A stretch of 64,000 nt of DNA from the NCBI GenBank assembly GCA_024239075.1, contig JANBVI010000020.1, positions 62,001 to 126,000 on the forward strand, read 5' to 3'. This DNA comes from Fischerella sp. CENA71. GTDB taxonomy: Bacteria > Cyanobacteriota > Cyanobacteriia > Cyanobacteriales > Nostocaceae. The notes beneath the pieces were generated by a model that searched no databases, was not told the origin of the DNA, and saw only the letters and a list, made by a program, of their open reading frames with translations. This document shows positions 53,436 to 62,848 of this stretch, one piece after another (positions within the stretch are counted from its first letter, which is position 1; every line of letters starts with the position of its first letter). A program made the position numbers and the translations under genes.

Positions 53436-55121
53436 TTAATACATACGGTCATAGCGGTCAAGACGCATTAGCAGTCTAATTAGCAACCATAATACTGCGG
53501 TTGCGATCAAACCAATAAAAAGAGCCTGCCAAAAATAATTATTTACAAACAAAATTGTTGCTGAAAGTGTAAAAGCACTTATTATTAACGCATAGGCTAT
53601 GCCAAGTTGAATATTGCTTTGCCGACGTAGTAGACGCTCTGTTTCCAAAGACCGGACACGGAGACGCACGTCTCCACGCTCTAGTTTTTCTAGTGTATCT
53701 TCCAATCTACGGGGAAGTCCAAGGGCCGTACTACTCACTTGGGCAGCTTGCCGACTTAATTCATTTAAAAAGCTATTGCCGTCAGAACCATTCATATTCG
53801 TCATAAGCTGGATTGCATATGGTTGTGCAACTTCCATAAAGTTAAATTCTGGGTCTAAACCTTTGCCTACACCCTCTAAAGTTGAGAAGGCGCGCATCAC
53901 AAATGTGAATGTAGCAGGAAACCTAAAAGGTTGATCATAGGCTATCTCATACAAATCGTCACTAATTGCTGCTACAGACTGATTTTCAAAAGGCTTGTCC
54001 ATAAAATTATCCAGCATATACTGGACAGAACGCCGTACAGGACCCATATCTTCTACGGGTGCTAATGCGCCCAAATTGATCAAAGACTGCACAACGCGAT
54101 CGCCATCTTTGGAAGCAATACCAAATAGTGTTTCCATCAGTCCTTCTCGCACGTTGGACTTGATGCGTCCCATCATACCGAAATCATAGAAAATTAAGGC
54201 ACCATCGGGACTAACAGCGATATTGCCAGGGTGTGGATCAGCATGAAAGAAACCATTGTCGAGTAACTGAAGTAGATAAGCTTGAGCGCCTTGACGAGCA
54301 ATTTGCTTGCGATCTAAACCCGCAGCTTCTATAGCTTCGTATTGACTAATTTTGATACCAGGAGCGTACTCTAAAGTCAAAACTCGTGAGGAAGTATAGC
54401 GCCAGTAAACACGTGGTACTTTCACCCATTCGTAAGTGCGAAAATTGCGACGGAAAGTATCAGCGTTGCGTCCTTCGCTCAGATAATCAATCTCTTCCCA
54501 AAGAATGCGACAACACTCTTCATAAATTCCAATCCAATCCCTTCCTCGTCCCCACTCCGGATGACTTTGGAAGTAACGAGCTATACCTTTGAGAATTCTT
54601 AAATCAATTTCAAATAACTTTTTTAAACCCGGACGTTGCACTTTCACAACGACAGCTTCACCTGAACGCAAAACAGCTTTGTGTACCTGTCCCAAGCTGG
54701 CCGCAGCTAGAGGAATTGGTTCAAAACTAGCAAAGAGTTCGGGAATATTCTTACCCAACTCTTGCTCAATAATCGTTTCTACTTGTTGGTAGCTAAAAGC
54801 AGGTACTTTGTCTTGTAATTTTGACAACTCTTCTACATATTCACTCGGAAATATATCCGCGCGCGTAGAAAAGAGCTGTCCAACCTTAATAAAGGTCGGA
54901 CCTAAATCCAGCAGGGTGTTACGAATCCAGACAGCTAAAACTTTGCGTCTGGCAGCTTGCTTGGCCTCAGTAACTCCGCCTGCATAACTCCAAGATTTGT
55001 TGTAAAGCCAAAGTCTAAACAATAAGGTCAACACAAATGACCAAATGTCCACAAACCGCCGTCTACTCGAGTAGTTTTCGCGATTCCAACGGTATGCCTT
55101 ATCTGTATAACCCTTTTCCAT
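53436..55121 (-). CDS. ABC1/AarF (UbiB) family atypical kinase
   Basis: A 561-residue protein. The family marker KxGQ is in [19 protein letters not shown] at about 75-92, the AAAS nucleotide loop is in [13 protein letters not shown], the Lys in VVVKVQRPG, and the catalytic [10 protein letters not shown] and YDFGMMGR follow. Two hydrophobic segments lie at the C-terminus (about 510-550). UbiB proteins are ATPases that help quinone synthesis, and plastid relatives act on plastoquinone and tocopherol metabolism. It shares an operon with the PP2C gene. The specific role is unknown. Confidence 0.94.
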   Translation of the reverse strand: MEKGYTDKAYRWNRENYSSRRRFVDIWSFVLTLLFRLWLYNKSWSYAGGVTEAKQAARRKVLAVWIRNTLLDLGPTFIKVGQLFSTRADIFPSEYVEELSKLQDKVPAFSYQQVETIIEQELGKNIPELFASFEPIPLAAASLGQVHKAVLRSGEAVVVKVQRPGLKKLFEIDLRILKGIARYFQSHPEWGRGRDWIGIYEECCRILWEEIDYLSEGRNADTFRRNFRTYEWVKVPRVYWRYTSSRVLTLEYAPGIKISQYEAIEAAGLDRKQIARQGAQAYLLQLLDNGFFHADPHPGNIAVSPDGALIFYDFGMMGRIKSNVREGLMETLFGIASKDGDRVVQSLINLGALAPVEDMGPVRRSVQYMLDNFMDKPFENQSVAAISDDLYEIAYDQPFRFPATFTFVMRAFSTLEGVGKGLDPEFNFMEVAQPYAIQLMTNMNGSDGNSFLNELSRQAAQVSSTALGLPRRLEDTLEKLERGDVRLRVRSLETERLLRRQSNIQLGIAYALIISAFTLSATILFVNNYFWQALFIGLIATAVLWLLIRLLMRLDRYDRMY

Positions 55122-55164
55122 ATGCTTTGCTTACCGCTGGTTTTGAACTATGTCAAACAATTTT

Positions 55165-55309
55165 GGATTTTAGACTTCGTCGTGAGCGCTCAGTCGAACG
55201 ATTTTTGATTGACCCTACAGATAAATCCAAGGGCTTGAGGATGGGTGGATTTTAGACTTCGTCGTGAGCGCTCAGTCGAACGATTGTGGATTAGTCCACG
55301 GATAAATCC
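55165..55309. repeat. Tandem pair of dispersed repeats
   Basis: Copies 55165-55228 and 55247-55309 share an identical first 39 bases (GGATTTTAGACTTCG and on to GAACGATT) and a common GATAAATCC end. A longer relative lies inverted at about 38064. Sits upstream of the ABC1 kinase gene. Confidence 0.85.
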
Positions 55310-55377
55310 GCTTTCTTGTACCATCTAAAGAAGTTTTAGTCACTAGTTGATTTTCCTAAACAAAAAACTACTAACCA

Positions 55378-55707
55378 CTAACTACTTCTACTGCTGCGAT
55401 AACGTTGTAACTCTGTTCGTAAAAAGGCAATTTCTGCCCGCAGTTCATCGATCATGGCTTGTAAATCAACAGAATTAGTACCTGTATTACTAAATCCTGT
55501 GGTGCTTTCACCTGTACCAGCAGCATCAGCTGCTCGATTGGCTCGCTCTATCACTTCGTCTGTGAACTGACGCAAATTTTCTCTTAGTTCCGCATCTAAT
55601 TTGCCTACTTCGCTCAAAGCATCAGTGAAAGCGTTTTCTAGGCGTTCTGTCATGACTTCAGCGACTGCTCTACCGACAAAAAAAGCTTGTACAAGGGGGT
55701 TGCTCAT
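55378..55707 (-). CDS. Conserved-type small helical protein (DUF6825-like)
   Basis: A 109-residue protein without a signal peptide or membrane segment. Residues 1-65 are helical (VQAFFVGRAVAEVMTERLEN; LRENLRQFTDEVIERANRAA), a Gly/Thr/Ser linker follows, and residues 80-105 form a coiled coil (LQAMIDELRAEIAFLRTELQ). I recall similar proteins in all cyanobacteria and some in chloroplasts, of unknown function. It stands alone on the minus strand upstream of the repeat pair and divergent from the LysR gene. Confidence 0.78.
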   Translation of the reverse strand: MSNPLVQAFFVGRAVAEVMTERLENAFTDALSEVGKLDAELRENLRQFTDEVIERANRAADAAGTGESTTGFSNTGTNSVDLQAMIDELRAEIAFLRTELQRYRSSRSS

Positions 55708-56035
55708 AAATTTTTGTTACGTTCGTCCGCACAAAAATTATAACTTGCCCGCTTGCTTTACTGCTTCTACTTCAAGGCTTGTACTTTGTTATTTGTCCTT
55801 TGTCTTTGGTCATTGGTAAGGGCTTCAATGATCTTTCGTTTTCGTAACTTGCGCTATGTGTATTTCCGCCGACTTACTTACCAAAAATCAATCAAACAAC
55901 AAATTTTGGGAGATTTTTACTTAAACAACTTTAATGTTGTTAAAGTAATGTATATTAAAACTAAACAAAAATTAAGCAACGTTTTGTCTTGCTTAATTTT
56001 TTTATTTTTTAATTAAGAAACACTCACATAGTTCT
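55708..56035. other. Intergenic region, 328 bp, with repeat copy
   Basis: The divergent spacer contains copy A of a 72-bp repeat at 55808-55879 (see copy B at 57485). Near 55927-55945 an ACTTTAA / TTAAAGT inverted pair with AACAAC / GTTGTT may be an operator for the LysR gene that follows. At 55977-56002 TAAGCAA..TTGCTTA forms a hairpin before the start codon. Confidence 0.5.
55808..55879 (+). repeat. 72-bp dispersed repeat, copy A
   Basis: Starts GGTCATTGGTAAGGG and ends CCGCCGACTTACTT. It agrees with copy B (57485-57556) at 60 of 72 positions without gaps. Confidence 0.85.
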
Positions 56036-57022
56036 ATGAAAAATTCTCTGGCAGAAATTAGACAAAAAGATAGCCTCTCAAAGTCGGTTACTCTCGATCA
56101 GTTGCATGTATTTGAAGCAGCAGCGAGACATTGTAGTTTCACTCGTGCTGCTGAAGAGTTGTTTGTCACTCAGCCAACAGTCTCAATGCAGGTTAAGCAT
56201 CTTGCACAGGCTGTTGGTATGCCTTTATTTGAACAAGTGGGTAAGCGTGTTTACTTGACACAAGCAGGTCAGGAAGTTTTGCATACTTGTCGAGAAATAT
56301 TGCAGTGTCTAGATCGCCTAGAGACAACTATTTTTGACTTGAAGGGTATGAAACAGGGACGACTGCGATTAGCCGCAGTGACTACGACCAAATATTTTCT
56401 TCCCAAGCTACTCAAGCCTTTTTGTCAACTCTATCCCGGCGTCAAATTCTCTTTAGAATTTACCAATCATGATGCACTATTAGCACGAATGCATGAAAAC
56501 CTTGATGATTTGTATATCATGAGTTGTCCACCAAACAGAGAAGATATAGAGGTACAACCATTTTTGGCTAATCCGCTTGTGGCGATCGCTCCTGCAAATC
56601 ACCCTTTTGCCAAAGAGCGCAATTTATCCCTAAAAGCTTTTGCTGGGGAACCCTTAATTATGCGGGAAGAAGGTTCGGGAACCCGCAAGATAGTAGAACA
56701 GTTTTTTAAACAGCATGATATAGACTTGCAAATTAATATAGAACTGGGCAGTAATGAAGCAATCCAACAAGCTGTAATTGATGGATTGGGAGTTTCAATC
56801 ATTTCCATGCATACTCTTAATTGTTCAGAAGTCAGAAAACAGCTAGCAATATTAGATATTGAAACTTTTCCGATTTATCATCAGTGGCAGGTAATTTTTC
56901 CTAAGAAAAAGCAGCTACCGATCACTGCTAGCACTTTTTTGGAGTATTTGCTCAAAGAAAGTCAAACTCTGTCTGCAAATAAAGAAAATCCTACGCAGGT
57001 AGTCGAAGCTTTGTGGTTTTAG
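56036..57022 (+). CDS. LysR-family transcriptional regulator (CmpR/CcmR-like)
   Basis: A 328-residue LysR protein. The winged helix at about 20-80 reads LDQLHVFEAAARHCSFTRAA and TQPTVSMQVKHLAQAVGMPLF, which is close to the CmpR/CcmR(NdhR) group that controls low-CO2 and bicarbonate-uptake genes in cyanobacteria. The effector domain at about 105-310 has the usual two subdomains (GRLRLAAVTTTKYFLPKLL; MREEGSGTRKIVEQFF). There is a 17-residue N-terminal extension before the helix. No ccm, cmp or ndh gene is adjacent, so a target cannot be named. Confidence 0.9.
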   Translation: MKNSLAEIRQKDSLSKSVTLDQLHVFEAAARHCSFTRAAEELFVTQPTVSMQVKHLAQAVGMPLFEQVGKRVYLTQAGQEVLHTCREILQCLDRLETTIFDLKGMKQGRLRLAAVTTTKYFLPKLLKPFCQLYPGVKFSLEFTNHDALLARMHENLDDLYIMSCPPNREDIEVQPFLANPLVAIAPANHPFAKERNLSLKAFAGEPLIMREEGSGTRKIVEQFFKQHDIDLQINIELGSNEAIQQAVIDGLGVSIISMHTLNCSEVRKQLAILDIETFPIYHQWQVIFPKKKQLPITASTFLEYLLKESQTLSANKENPTQVVEALWF

Positions 57023-57082
57023 TATTTGGAATCGGATTGGGAGTAGTTAAGATTAAAGTATTTACTCACTGACACTCAGGCT

Positions 57083-57460
57083 GTGGACATTACTAAAACT
57101 ACCTGCCCTCGTTGTCATCAACCTGTAGACAAACAAGCTATTACTTGTCCCCATTGTCGCCTTCAACTCAAAGCTTACGGTCATCCTGGTATTCCTTTAC
57201 ACAGAGCAACTGGAGATCAATATCTCTGTGACACTTGTATCTACCATGCTGACGATAGCTGTAATTTTCCCCAGCGTCCTTATGCCAAAGAATGTACGCT
57301 GTACCAAAATATCCAAGAAAGGGAACTGGAGTTACAGCAGTTACGAGAAGCAAACAGCTTTAGCAATACCATTAAAAATTGGATTAGACGCAATCAGCCT
57401 TTACTTTTGCTGTTAGCTTTGTTACTAGTATGTCTAATCATTACGATATTGCAATTGTAA
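57083..57460 (+). CDS. Zinc-ribbon protein with C-terminal membrane helix
   Basis: A 125-residue protein starting at GTG. CPRC (8-11) and CPHC (22-25) form a zinc ribbon; CDTC with further Cys at DDSC and KEC may form a second metal site. A coiled coil (about 75-95) and a membrane helix at about 104-124 (LLLLLALLLVCLIITI) follow, so the zinc part faces the cytoplasm, anchored by its tail. The function is unknown. It follows the LysR gene by 60 bp on the same strand and may be co-transcribed. Confidence 0.82.
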   Translation: MDITKTTCPRCHQPVDKQAITCPHCRLQLKAYGHPGIPLHRATGDQYLCDTCIYHADDSCNFPQRPYAKECTLYQNIQERELELQQLREANSFSNTIKNWIRRNQPLLLLLALLLVCLIITILQL

Positions 57461-57484
57461 TTCCGAATTTATGCATTTGTCATT

Positions 57485-57556
57485 GGTCATTGGTAAGGGT
57501 TTCAAATATATTTACTTTTTGTAACTCCCGCTATATTTATTCCCGCCGACTTACTT
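57485..57556 (+). repeat. 72-bp dispersed repeat, copy B, overlapping the nblS 3' end
   Basis: The last 20 bases (57537-57556) lie inside nblS and encode, on the minus strand, its last residues VSRRE and its stop codon. The matching copy A stands 1.7 kb away. Confidence 0.85.
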
Positions 57557-59477
57557 CATTAACTTCAACAGAGGGTAATGCAGGTTCTTCAAATACTGCT
57601 AGATCAAACCAAAAGGTTGTACCAACACCAACTTCGCTCACCAAATGAACCTTACTGTGATGCTTTTCTTCGATAATATTTCTGACAATTGATAATCCTA
57701 AACCTGTACCTTCTAGAGTGTGGACACGATTTTCTACTCTAAAGAAGCGATCAAAAATTGCTTGTTGGTCTTCTGGACCAATACCAATACCAGTATCAGC
57801 AATTTCCACTCGCACTTGAGGAGGGCGATCGCCATCATGGGAATATGGTTCTAGTTGATAGGCACGAATCATCACTTTACCACCAGCTTTTGTGAATTTC
57901 AGCGCATTACCTAATAAATTCGCCAGCACTTGCAGTAACAAATCATAATGACCTACTACTAAAGGTAATTTGGGTTCAACTTCTTGATGTATTTCAATAC
58001 CTTTATCTCTGGCATTTAACTGGTATGTACGCATTGTCTGTTCTATGGCTTGCGCCAGATCCACCCCGTCTAGGTTGTAACTGCGACCAGATTCTAGTCT
58101 GGATAAATCCAAAACATCATTTACTAAACGCGTCAAGCGATCGGTTTCATGATTGACAGTTAACAAAAAATCCTGTCTTTGTTCCGAACTTAGTTCTTCG
58201 CCATATTCGTGCAAAGTTTCAATAAAAGATTTGATGTTAAATAAGGGAGTGCGTAATTCGTGGGAGACATTACTGATAAATTGACTTTTTGCTTCGTTTA
58301 GTTCTACTTCTCTGGTGATATCTTGTACGGTAATAGCGATTCCTTTGACACTCTCCCTTTGTTGGTCAACTACAGTAGTTAAAAGAATACGGATAGTCCG
58401 TTTACTTGGTTGAATGAAAGGAATGCGGAATTCGGCGCTTTCACATTCCCCTGCTGCCATTTCGTATAAACTACGAGTGATTTCTACTTGTACTGCTGAA
58501 GGCAAGAAATTTAGAACACTTTCACCCACAACATCAACACCTTCCCAACCAAAAATGCGTCGCGCTGTAGGGTTGACTAAAATCACCTGCATATGGTCGT
58601 CTATCAAAACCGCACCATCAGCAATGGTGGAAACTAAAGTTTCTAACTTAGCTTTTTCGGCAGTAAGTTCTTCAATATTCTGTTCTTCGTAGCGTTCTAG
58701 ACGCTCTGCCATTTCATTAAAGCTGAAAATTAGCTCTTTGAGTTCACCTCCAAATGGTAAATCAATACGCTGCTTAAAATTGCCCGCAGCTATTTGCTTG
58801 ACTCCCAGTAATAGCTCTTTAATTGGTTTGGTGATAGTCAAAGCATTAATTACCCCTCCTAAAATCACCATTACCCAAATTGAAATAAATACAGCAATGG
58901 TGACATCGCGGGTGAAGTTTGTAGAAATAACCGCATTCGGGTTGGGGTTTATGCCGATCGCCAAAACACCCAAATATTTCTTTTCCACTGTCAGAGGCAC
59001 AAATACATCTGTAACTACACCATCCGGTGACATATGTTGCCGCACCATTGGTTTTTCTGCATCAGCAGCATAATCCTCTGGGAGTTGGATACGTCGTTCA
59101 ATCGTTAATGAGGTTTCAACTTCTGGTTCCCAAAAGGGAATACCAAAATAAATTTTGCCCGTCTCATCAGCGTAAAGCATGTAACGCACGCTGGAAGTAC
59201 TACTGTAAAAGCGTTGAGAAAATTGTGCTACCTCAGTCAGATTTTGATCAGAAATTAAGGGAGCAACGTTAGCAGCAAGCAGTAATCCTAAATCACGACC
59301 AAAACGAGTGTCATTTAAACGGGCATCCTGCTGAATGGTATTGATCGCCCAAAAGGTCAGACCACTCATCACCAAAGAAACCACCAAAGTAACAGCAGCC
59401 AAAAGCTTAGTCTGGAGAGTAAACTCTGACCACCAATTCGCGATCGCTTCTTGGATATTTTTTAAAAGAGCTAGCAT
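57537..59477 (-). CDS. nblS: Sensor histidine kinase NblS (DspA/Hik33)
   Basis: A 646-residue membrane kinase. Helix one lies at about 25-47 and helix two at about 200-222, with an external sensory loop between. A HAMP linker (ITKPIKELLLGVKQIAAGNF), a PAS domain at about 280-390 (LVSTIADGAVLIDDHMQVIL) and the HisKA domain follow, with the phosphorylated His in FISNVSHELRTPL. The ATP domain has NLLGNALKFT, ADTGIGIG and GTGLGLSIV. NblS works with RpaB/SrrA-type regulators in high-light, nutrient-stress and phycobilisome-degradation responses. purD lies upstream on the same strand, an order I recall from Nostocales. Its last five residues come from a repeat. Confidence 0.95.
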   Translation of the reverse strand: MLALLKNIQEAIANWWSEFTLQTKLLAAVTLVVSLVMSGLTFWAINTIQQDARLNDTRFGRDLGLLLAANVAPLISDQNLTEVAQFSQRFYSSTSSVRYMLYADETGKIYFGIPFWEPEVETSLTIERRIQLPEDYAADAEKPMVRQHMSPDGVVTDVFVPLTVEKKYLGVLAIGINPNPNAVISTNFTRDVTIAVFISIWVMVILGGVINALTITKPIKELLLGVKQIAAGNFKQRIDLPFGGELKELIFSFNEMAERLERYEEQNIEELTAEKAKLETLVSTIADGAVLIDDHMQVILVNPTARRIFGWEGVDVVGESVLNFLPSAVQVEITRSLYEMAAGECESAEFRIPFIQPSKRTIRILLTTVVDQQRESVKGIAITVQDITREVELNEAKSQFISNVSHELRTPLFNIKSFIETLHEYGEELSSEQRQDFLLTVNHETDRLTRLVNDVLDLSRLESGRSYNLDGVDLAQAIEQTMRTYQLNARDKGIEIHQEVEPKLPLVVGHYDLLLQVLANLLGNALKFTKAGGKVMIRAYQLEPYSHDGDRPPQVRVEIADTGIGIGPEDQQAIFDRFFRVENRVHTLEGTGLGLSIVRNIIEEKHHSKVHLVSEVGVGTTFWFDLAVFEEPALPSVEVNEVSRRE

Positions 59478-59554
59478 CTTAAAAATAAAAATTTGTTATG
59501 TCTGTGGTTATTACCATTTAAAAACGTCGTTTGTTGCTTGAAGCAGCAACTATC

Positions 59555-59725
59555 GGGTGTAAGGGTATAAGGGTGTAGGGGGATTGGGATGTCTGACAAG
59601 TGTAGGTTTTTAATCAAGCAATGAATGATGACTGTAAAACTAAGGGAATAATCATCGTTTCATAAACTCTTATACCCTTACACCCCTATTCCCCTATACC
59701 CCTATTCCCCTATTCCCCCAAACCC
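59555..59725. repeat. Inverted GGGTGTAAGGG / CCCTTACACCC repeat tract
   Basis: GGTGTAAGGGTATAAGGGTG at about 59557 is mirrored by CTTATACCCTTACACCCC at about 59670, followed by several CTATTCCCC units. It lies between purD and nblS and can form a long hairpin; it may separate their transcripts. Confidence 0.65.
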
Positions 59726-59731
59726 ATACCC

Positions 59732-61009
59732 TCACACCCCCTTGAGTCTATGACCAATGTCTCGCCGATAATAGATTCCTTCAAAGTTAATACATTTGAT
59801 AGCAGCATAAGCCTGTGCTAGTGCTTGCTCAAAATTTTCTCCTGTGCCAGTAACATTTAATACTCGACCTCCATCTGTTAACAATTGCTGATCCTGTAGT
59901 TTAGTACCAGCATGAAATATTATTGCTCCTTGTGCTTCAGCTTCGGCAATTGAGGCGATCGCTTTGCCTTTTTCATAAGTTCCAGGATAACCACCAGCAG
60001 CAGCAACAACTGTCGCTGCTGCACCTTGTTTCCAAGCAATTGGCGGCATTTGTGCCAAACGCTGCTCAATGCAAGCAAGCATTAATTCTTCTAGAGGTGT
60101 TTCCAAAAGCGGCAGAATCACTTGTGTTTCTGGATCGCCGAAGCGACAATTAAATTCTAAAACCTGAAAATTGCCATCCGGAGTAATCATCAATCCAGCG
60201 TAGAGTACACCTCGATAGTCAATGTTTCTAGCTCTAAAAGCTGCGATCGCTTTTTCTAATACTTCTGTTTGAACTCGTGCCATTAACTCTGGGGTTGCAA
60301 TGGGCGCTGGGGCATAAGCCCCCATACCACCTGTATTTTCTCCTGTATCACCCTCACCAATACGTTTGTGATCTTGAGCTGGCAATAATGGCCGAATTGT
60401 CAAGCCATCTGTTAAAGCTAAAACCGAAACTTCTTGACCAGTTAAACATTCTTCGATCACGACAAATTTTCCAGCACTGCCAAACTGTCCTTGAAAAATG
60501 GACTCGATCGCTGCGATCGCTTGCTCAAGTGTTTGAGCAACTGTCACACCTTTTCCGGCCGCCAAGCCATCAGCTTTGACAACGATGGGTACACCATGAT
60601 CTTTGACATAAGATTTCGCAGCAGCGGCTTGCGTAAATACCGCACTACGTGCAGTCGGAATTCCTACTTCCTGCATTAAGGCTTTTGCCCAAGCTTTGCT
60701 TGCTTCTATTTGCGCTCCGGCTCTGGTGGGGCCAAAAACCCTCAAGCCTTGAGAGTGGAGATAATCTGAGATACCCATGGCCAAAGGCACTTCTGGCCCG
60801 ACTACAACCAAAGAAATTCCCTCTTTTTGGGCAAACTGGTTTATACCCTCAAAGTCATCTATTGCTAAAGGCAAGTTTCGACAATGTGGCATACTGGCTG
60901 TACCGCCGTTTCCTGGCACACATACAATTTGCTCAATTTGCTTTGATTGCAACAGTTTCCAAGCGAGGGCGTGTTCGCGCCCTCCATTACCTACAACTAA
61001 AACTTTCAC
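59732..61009 (-). CDS. purD: Phosphoribosylamine-glycine ligase
   Basis: A 425-residue ATP-grasp enzyme, second step of purine synthesis: phosphoribosylamine plus glycine plus ATP to GAR. It opens MKVLVVGNGGREHALAWKL, has VVVGPEVPLAMGISDYL, the ATP-grasp parts VVKADGLAAGKGVTVAQ and EECLTGQEVSVLAL, HKRIGEGDTGENTGGMGAYAP and EFNCRFGDPETQVILPLL. All are standard. It precedes nblS on the minus strand with 254 bp between. Confidence 0.98.
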   Translation of the reverse strand: MKVLVVGNGGREHALAWKLLQSKQIEQIVCVPGNGGTASMPHCRNLPLAIDDFEGINQFAQKEGISLVVVGPEVPLAMGISDYLHSQGLRVFGPTRAGAQIEASKAWAKALMQEVGIPTARSAVFTQAAAAKSYVKDHGVPIVVKADGLAAGKGVTVAQTLEQAIAAIESIFQGQFGSAGKFVVIEECLTGQEVSVLALTDGLTIRPLLPAQDHKRIGEGDTGENTGGMGAYAPAPIATPELMARVQTEVLEKAIAAFRARNIDYRGVLYAGLMITPDGNFQVLEFNCRFGDPETQVILPLLETPLEELMLACIEQRLAQMPPIAWKQGAAATVVAAAGGYPGTYEKGKAIASIAEAEAQGAIIFHAGTKLQDQQLLTDGGRVLNVTGTGENFEQALAQAYAAIKCINFEGIYYRRDIGHRLKGV

Positions 61010-61355
61010 TGACTTCCTCTTGCGTCCCTTGCAAGCGAGAATGCCCTATGGCTACTCGCGGTTCAATTTTTTCACCAATTCTAGTATTTATGCAAGTTAA
61101 TAAATAGGGGTGTAGGGGTATGGGAATAAGGGTTGAAGGAAGTTAGATTAATTTAAATTGGTATATTTAATTTAATTTTCATGTTAAATACTGAATTTTT
61201 AACAATCACTGAATACAATTTTCCGTAAAAATAACTATTCATTTCCGCAAAATTATCAGACTTTTAAAAATACTTAGAAAGTAATGGCAGTTATTAGCTT
61301 CTAAGGATTAACCTGTGAATATCGATTTGCAAAAATATCAAAGTCACAAAATACT
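61010..61355. other. Intergenic region, 346 bp
   Basis: A divergent AT-rich spacer between purD and the epimerase gene. Near 61107-61135 there is a GGGGTGTAGGGGTATGGG stretch like that at 59555. No gene was seen. Confidence 0.4.
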
Positions 61356-62342
61356 ATGGCTAAGAGTTTAGTTACCGGATCTGCTGGTTTTATTGGCTCT
61401 CATCTTGTAGACGCATTATTGAAACAGGGAGAAGAAGTCATTGGTATAGATGAATTCAATGACTACTACGATCCTGTGATCAAACGTCAGAACATTGCAC
61501 ATTTACAAAACAATCCAGCGTTCACATTAATAGAGGGAAATATTCAAACTTTAGACTGGCACACACTTCTCAAAGATGTCGATGTCATCTATCATCAAGC
61601 AGCACAAGCAGGAGTGAGAGCCAGTTGGGGTCAAGGTTTTCGTGCTTACACCGAACGCAATATTAACAGTACTCAAGTTTTGTTGGAAGCAGCAAAAGAT
61701 ACTCCCACTCTCAAAAGGTTGGTATTTGCCTCTACTTCCAGTGTGTATGGTGATGCTGAAACTCTACCAACCCATGAAGAAATTTGTCCCAAACCTGTTT
61801 CACCTTACGGGATTACCAAGCTAGCAACCGAGCGTTTATGTGGACTTTATCAGAAAAATTTTGGTGTACCATTTGTATCTTTGCGCTATTTTACTGTGTA
61901 TGGGCCAAGGCAACGCCCTGATATGGCGTTTCATAAGTTTTTTAAAGCAGTTTTAACAGATGAAGCTATTCCAATTTATGGCGATGGACAGCAAACTCGA
62001 GACTTTACCTTTGTCAGTGATGCTGTAGCGGCGAATTTAGCCGCCGCTACCGTACCAGAAGCTATAGGGGAAATATTTAATATTGGCGGTGGTAGTAGAG
62101 TCGTTTTAGCAGAAGTTTTGAAGACAATGGAAGAAATTGTTGGGCATTCAATCAAAAAGAACTACATAGAAAGAGCTATGGGAGATGCTCGTCACACCGC
62201 AGCAGATGTGTCAAAAGCACGAAGTATTTTAGGATATCAGCCACAAGTTTCCCTCTATGAAGGATTAAGCCAACAATGGCAGTGGATACAATCATTTTAT
62301 TTACAGAAAGTCGGCGGCAAAGAATTCCTTCGAGATCGGTAA
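61356..62342 (+). CDS. NAD-dependent sugar-nucleotide epimerase/dehydratase
   Basis: A 328-residue extended SDR. The NAD loop is VTGSAGFIGSHLVDALL, the acidic NAD-ribose contact is in IGIDEFNDYYD, the catalytic Ser/Thr is in FASTSSVYGD and the YxxxK pair in SPYGITK. The DYYDP block and HQAAQAGVRASWG fit the UDP-glucuronate 4-epimerase group, but UDP-glucose 4-epimerases or dTDP-glucose dehydratases are near relatives. It should supply a sugar nucleotide for surface polysaccharide. It stands alone, with repeat DNA downstream. Confidence 0.9.
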   Translation: MAKSLVTGSAGFIGSHLVDALLKQGEEVIGIDEFNDYYDPVIKRQNIAHLQNNPAFTLIEGNIQTLDWHTLLKDVDVIYHQAAQAGVRASWGQGFRAYTERNINSTQVLLEAAKDTPTLKRLVFASTSSVYGDAETLPTHEEICPKPVSPYGITKLATERLCGLYQKNFGVPFVSLRYFTVYGPRQRPDMAFHKFFKAVLTDEAIPIYGDGQQTRDFTFVSDAVAANLAAATVPEAIGEIFNIGGGSRVVLAEVLKTMEEIVGHSIKKNYIERAMGDARHTAADVSKARSILGYQPQVSLYEGLSQQWQWIQSFYLQKVGGKEFLRDR

Positions 62343-62344
62343 TT

Positions 62345-62397
62345 CGTAATTGGTAATTGGTAATTGGTGATTCTTACCCATTGCCCATTACCCATTG
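62345..62397. repeat. GGTAATT heptamers and CCCATTG/CCCATTA heptamers
   Basis: Three to four tandem TGGTAATT-type heptamers are followed by about three CCCATTG or CCCATTA heptamers. STRR-type DNA after the epimerase gene; it marks the region before the mobile element begins. Confidence 0.75.
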
Positions 62398-62632
62398 CAT
62401 AACCACATTCTGAGTCCCCTTGTGGACAAGGAATATTAAATCGATTGTTCAAAAAAACATTAAATTTTTATAAAAAACGCAATTTATCTTCTCCAACTGC
62501 AAAAGAGTACGATATCCTGTATAACAATTTGATAAACATGGTAGATGTTTCAATCCTGTCAAATTTGCTATTACTCAAGAATCTACCACTAAGCCCTTGT
62601 TTAAATGGGTAAGTTAAATAATGCACACATGT

Positions 62633-62840
62633 TAGTCAATAACCCTGCCCTAAAGAGGGACGGGGCTTGTAAGAGGCAAATCTTACGTGTTTGACTAGCC
62701 CATTGAGACACTGACTGACACGTACTGCCGGATGCTTCCCCAGTCCGGTTTATCTACAAACTGTTTTGCCGACAGTGTTGGGTAAAGCCAAGCCATTTTG
62801 TCAGTGTTGGGCGAGGGGACTTACAACTCTACTCGGAGGT
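62633..62840 (+). ncRNA. Putative omega-RNA (guide RNA scaffold) of the IsrB element
   Basis: The 200 bases before isrB have no ORF but many stems: TAGTCAA (62633-62639) with TTGACTA (62691-62697) closes a branch that holds CCCT/AGGG and a perfect GTAAGA/TCTTAC hairpin; CCGGA/TCCGG follows at about 62728-62748; then two copies of a CAGTGTTGGG block. In IscB and IsrB loci the guide RNA is encoded just upstream of the ORF, with the guide at its 5' end. The guide would thus lie just before 62633, where the AT-rich flank begins. Ends are estimates. Confidence 0.6.
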
Positions 62841-62848
62841 TTATCACC

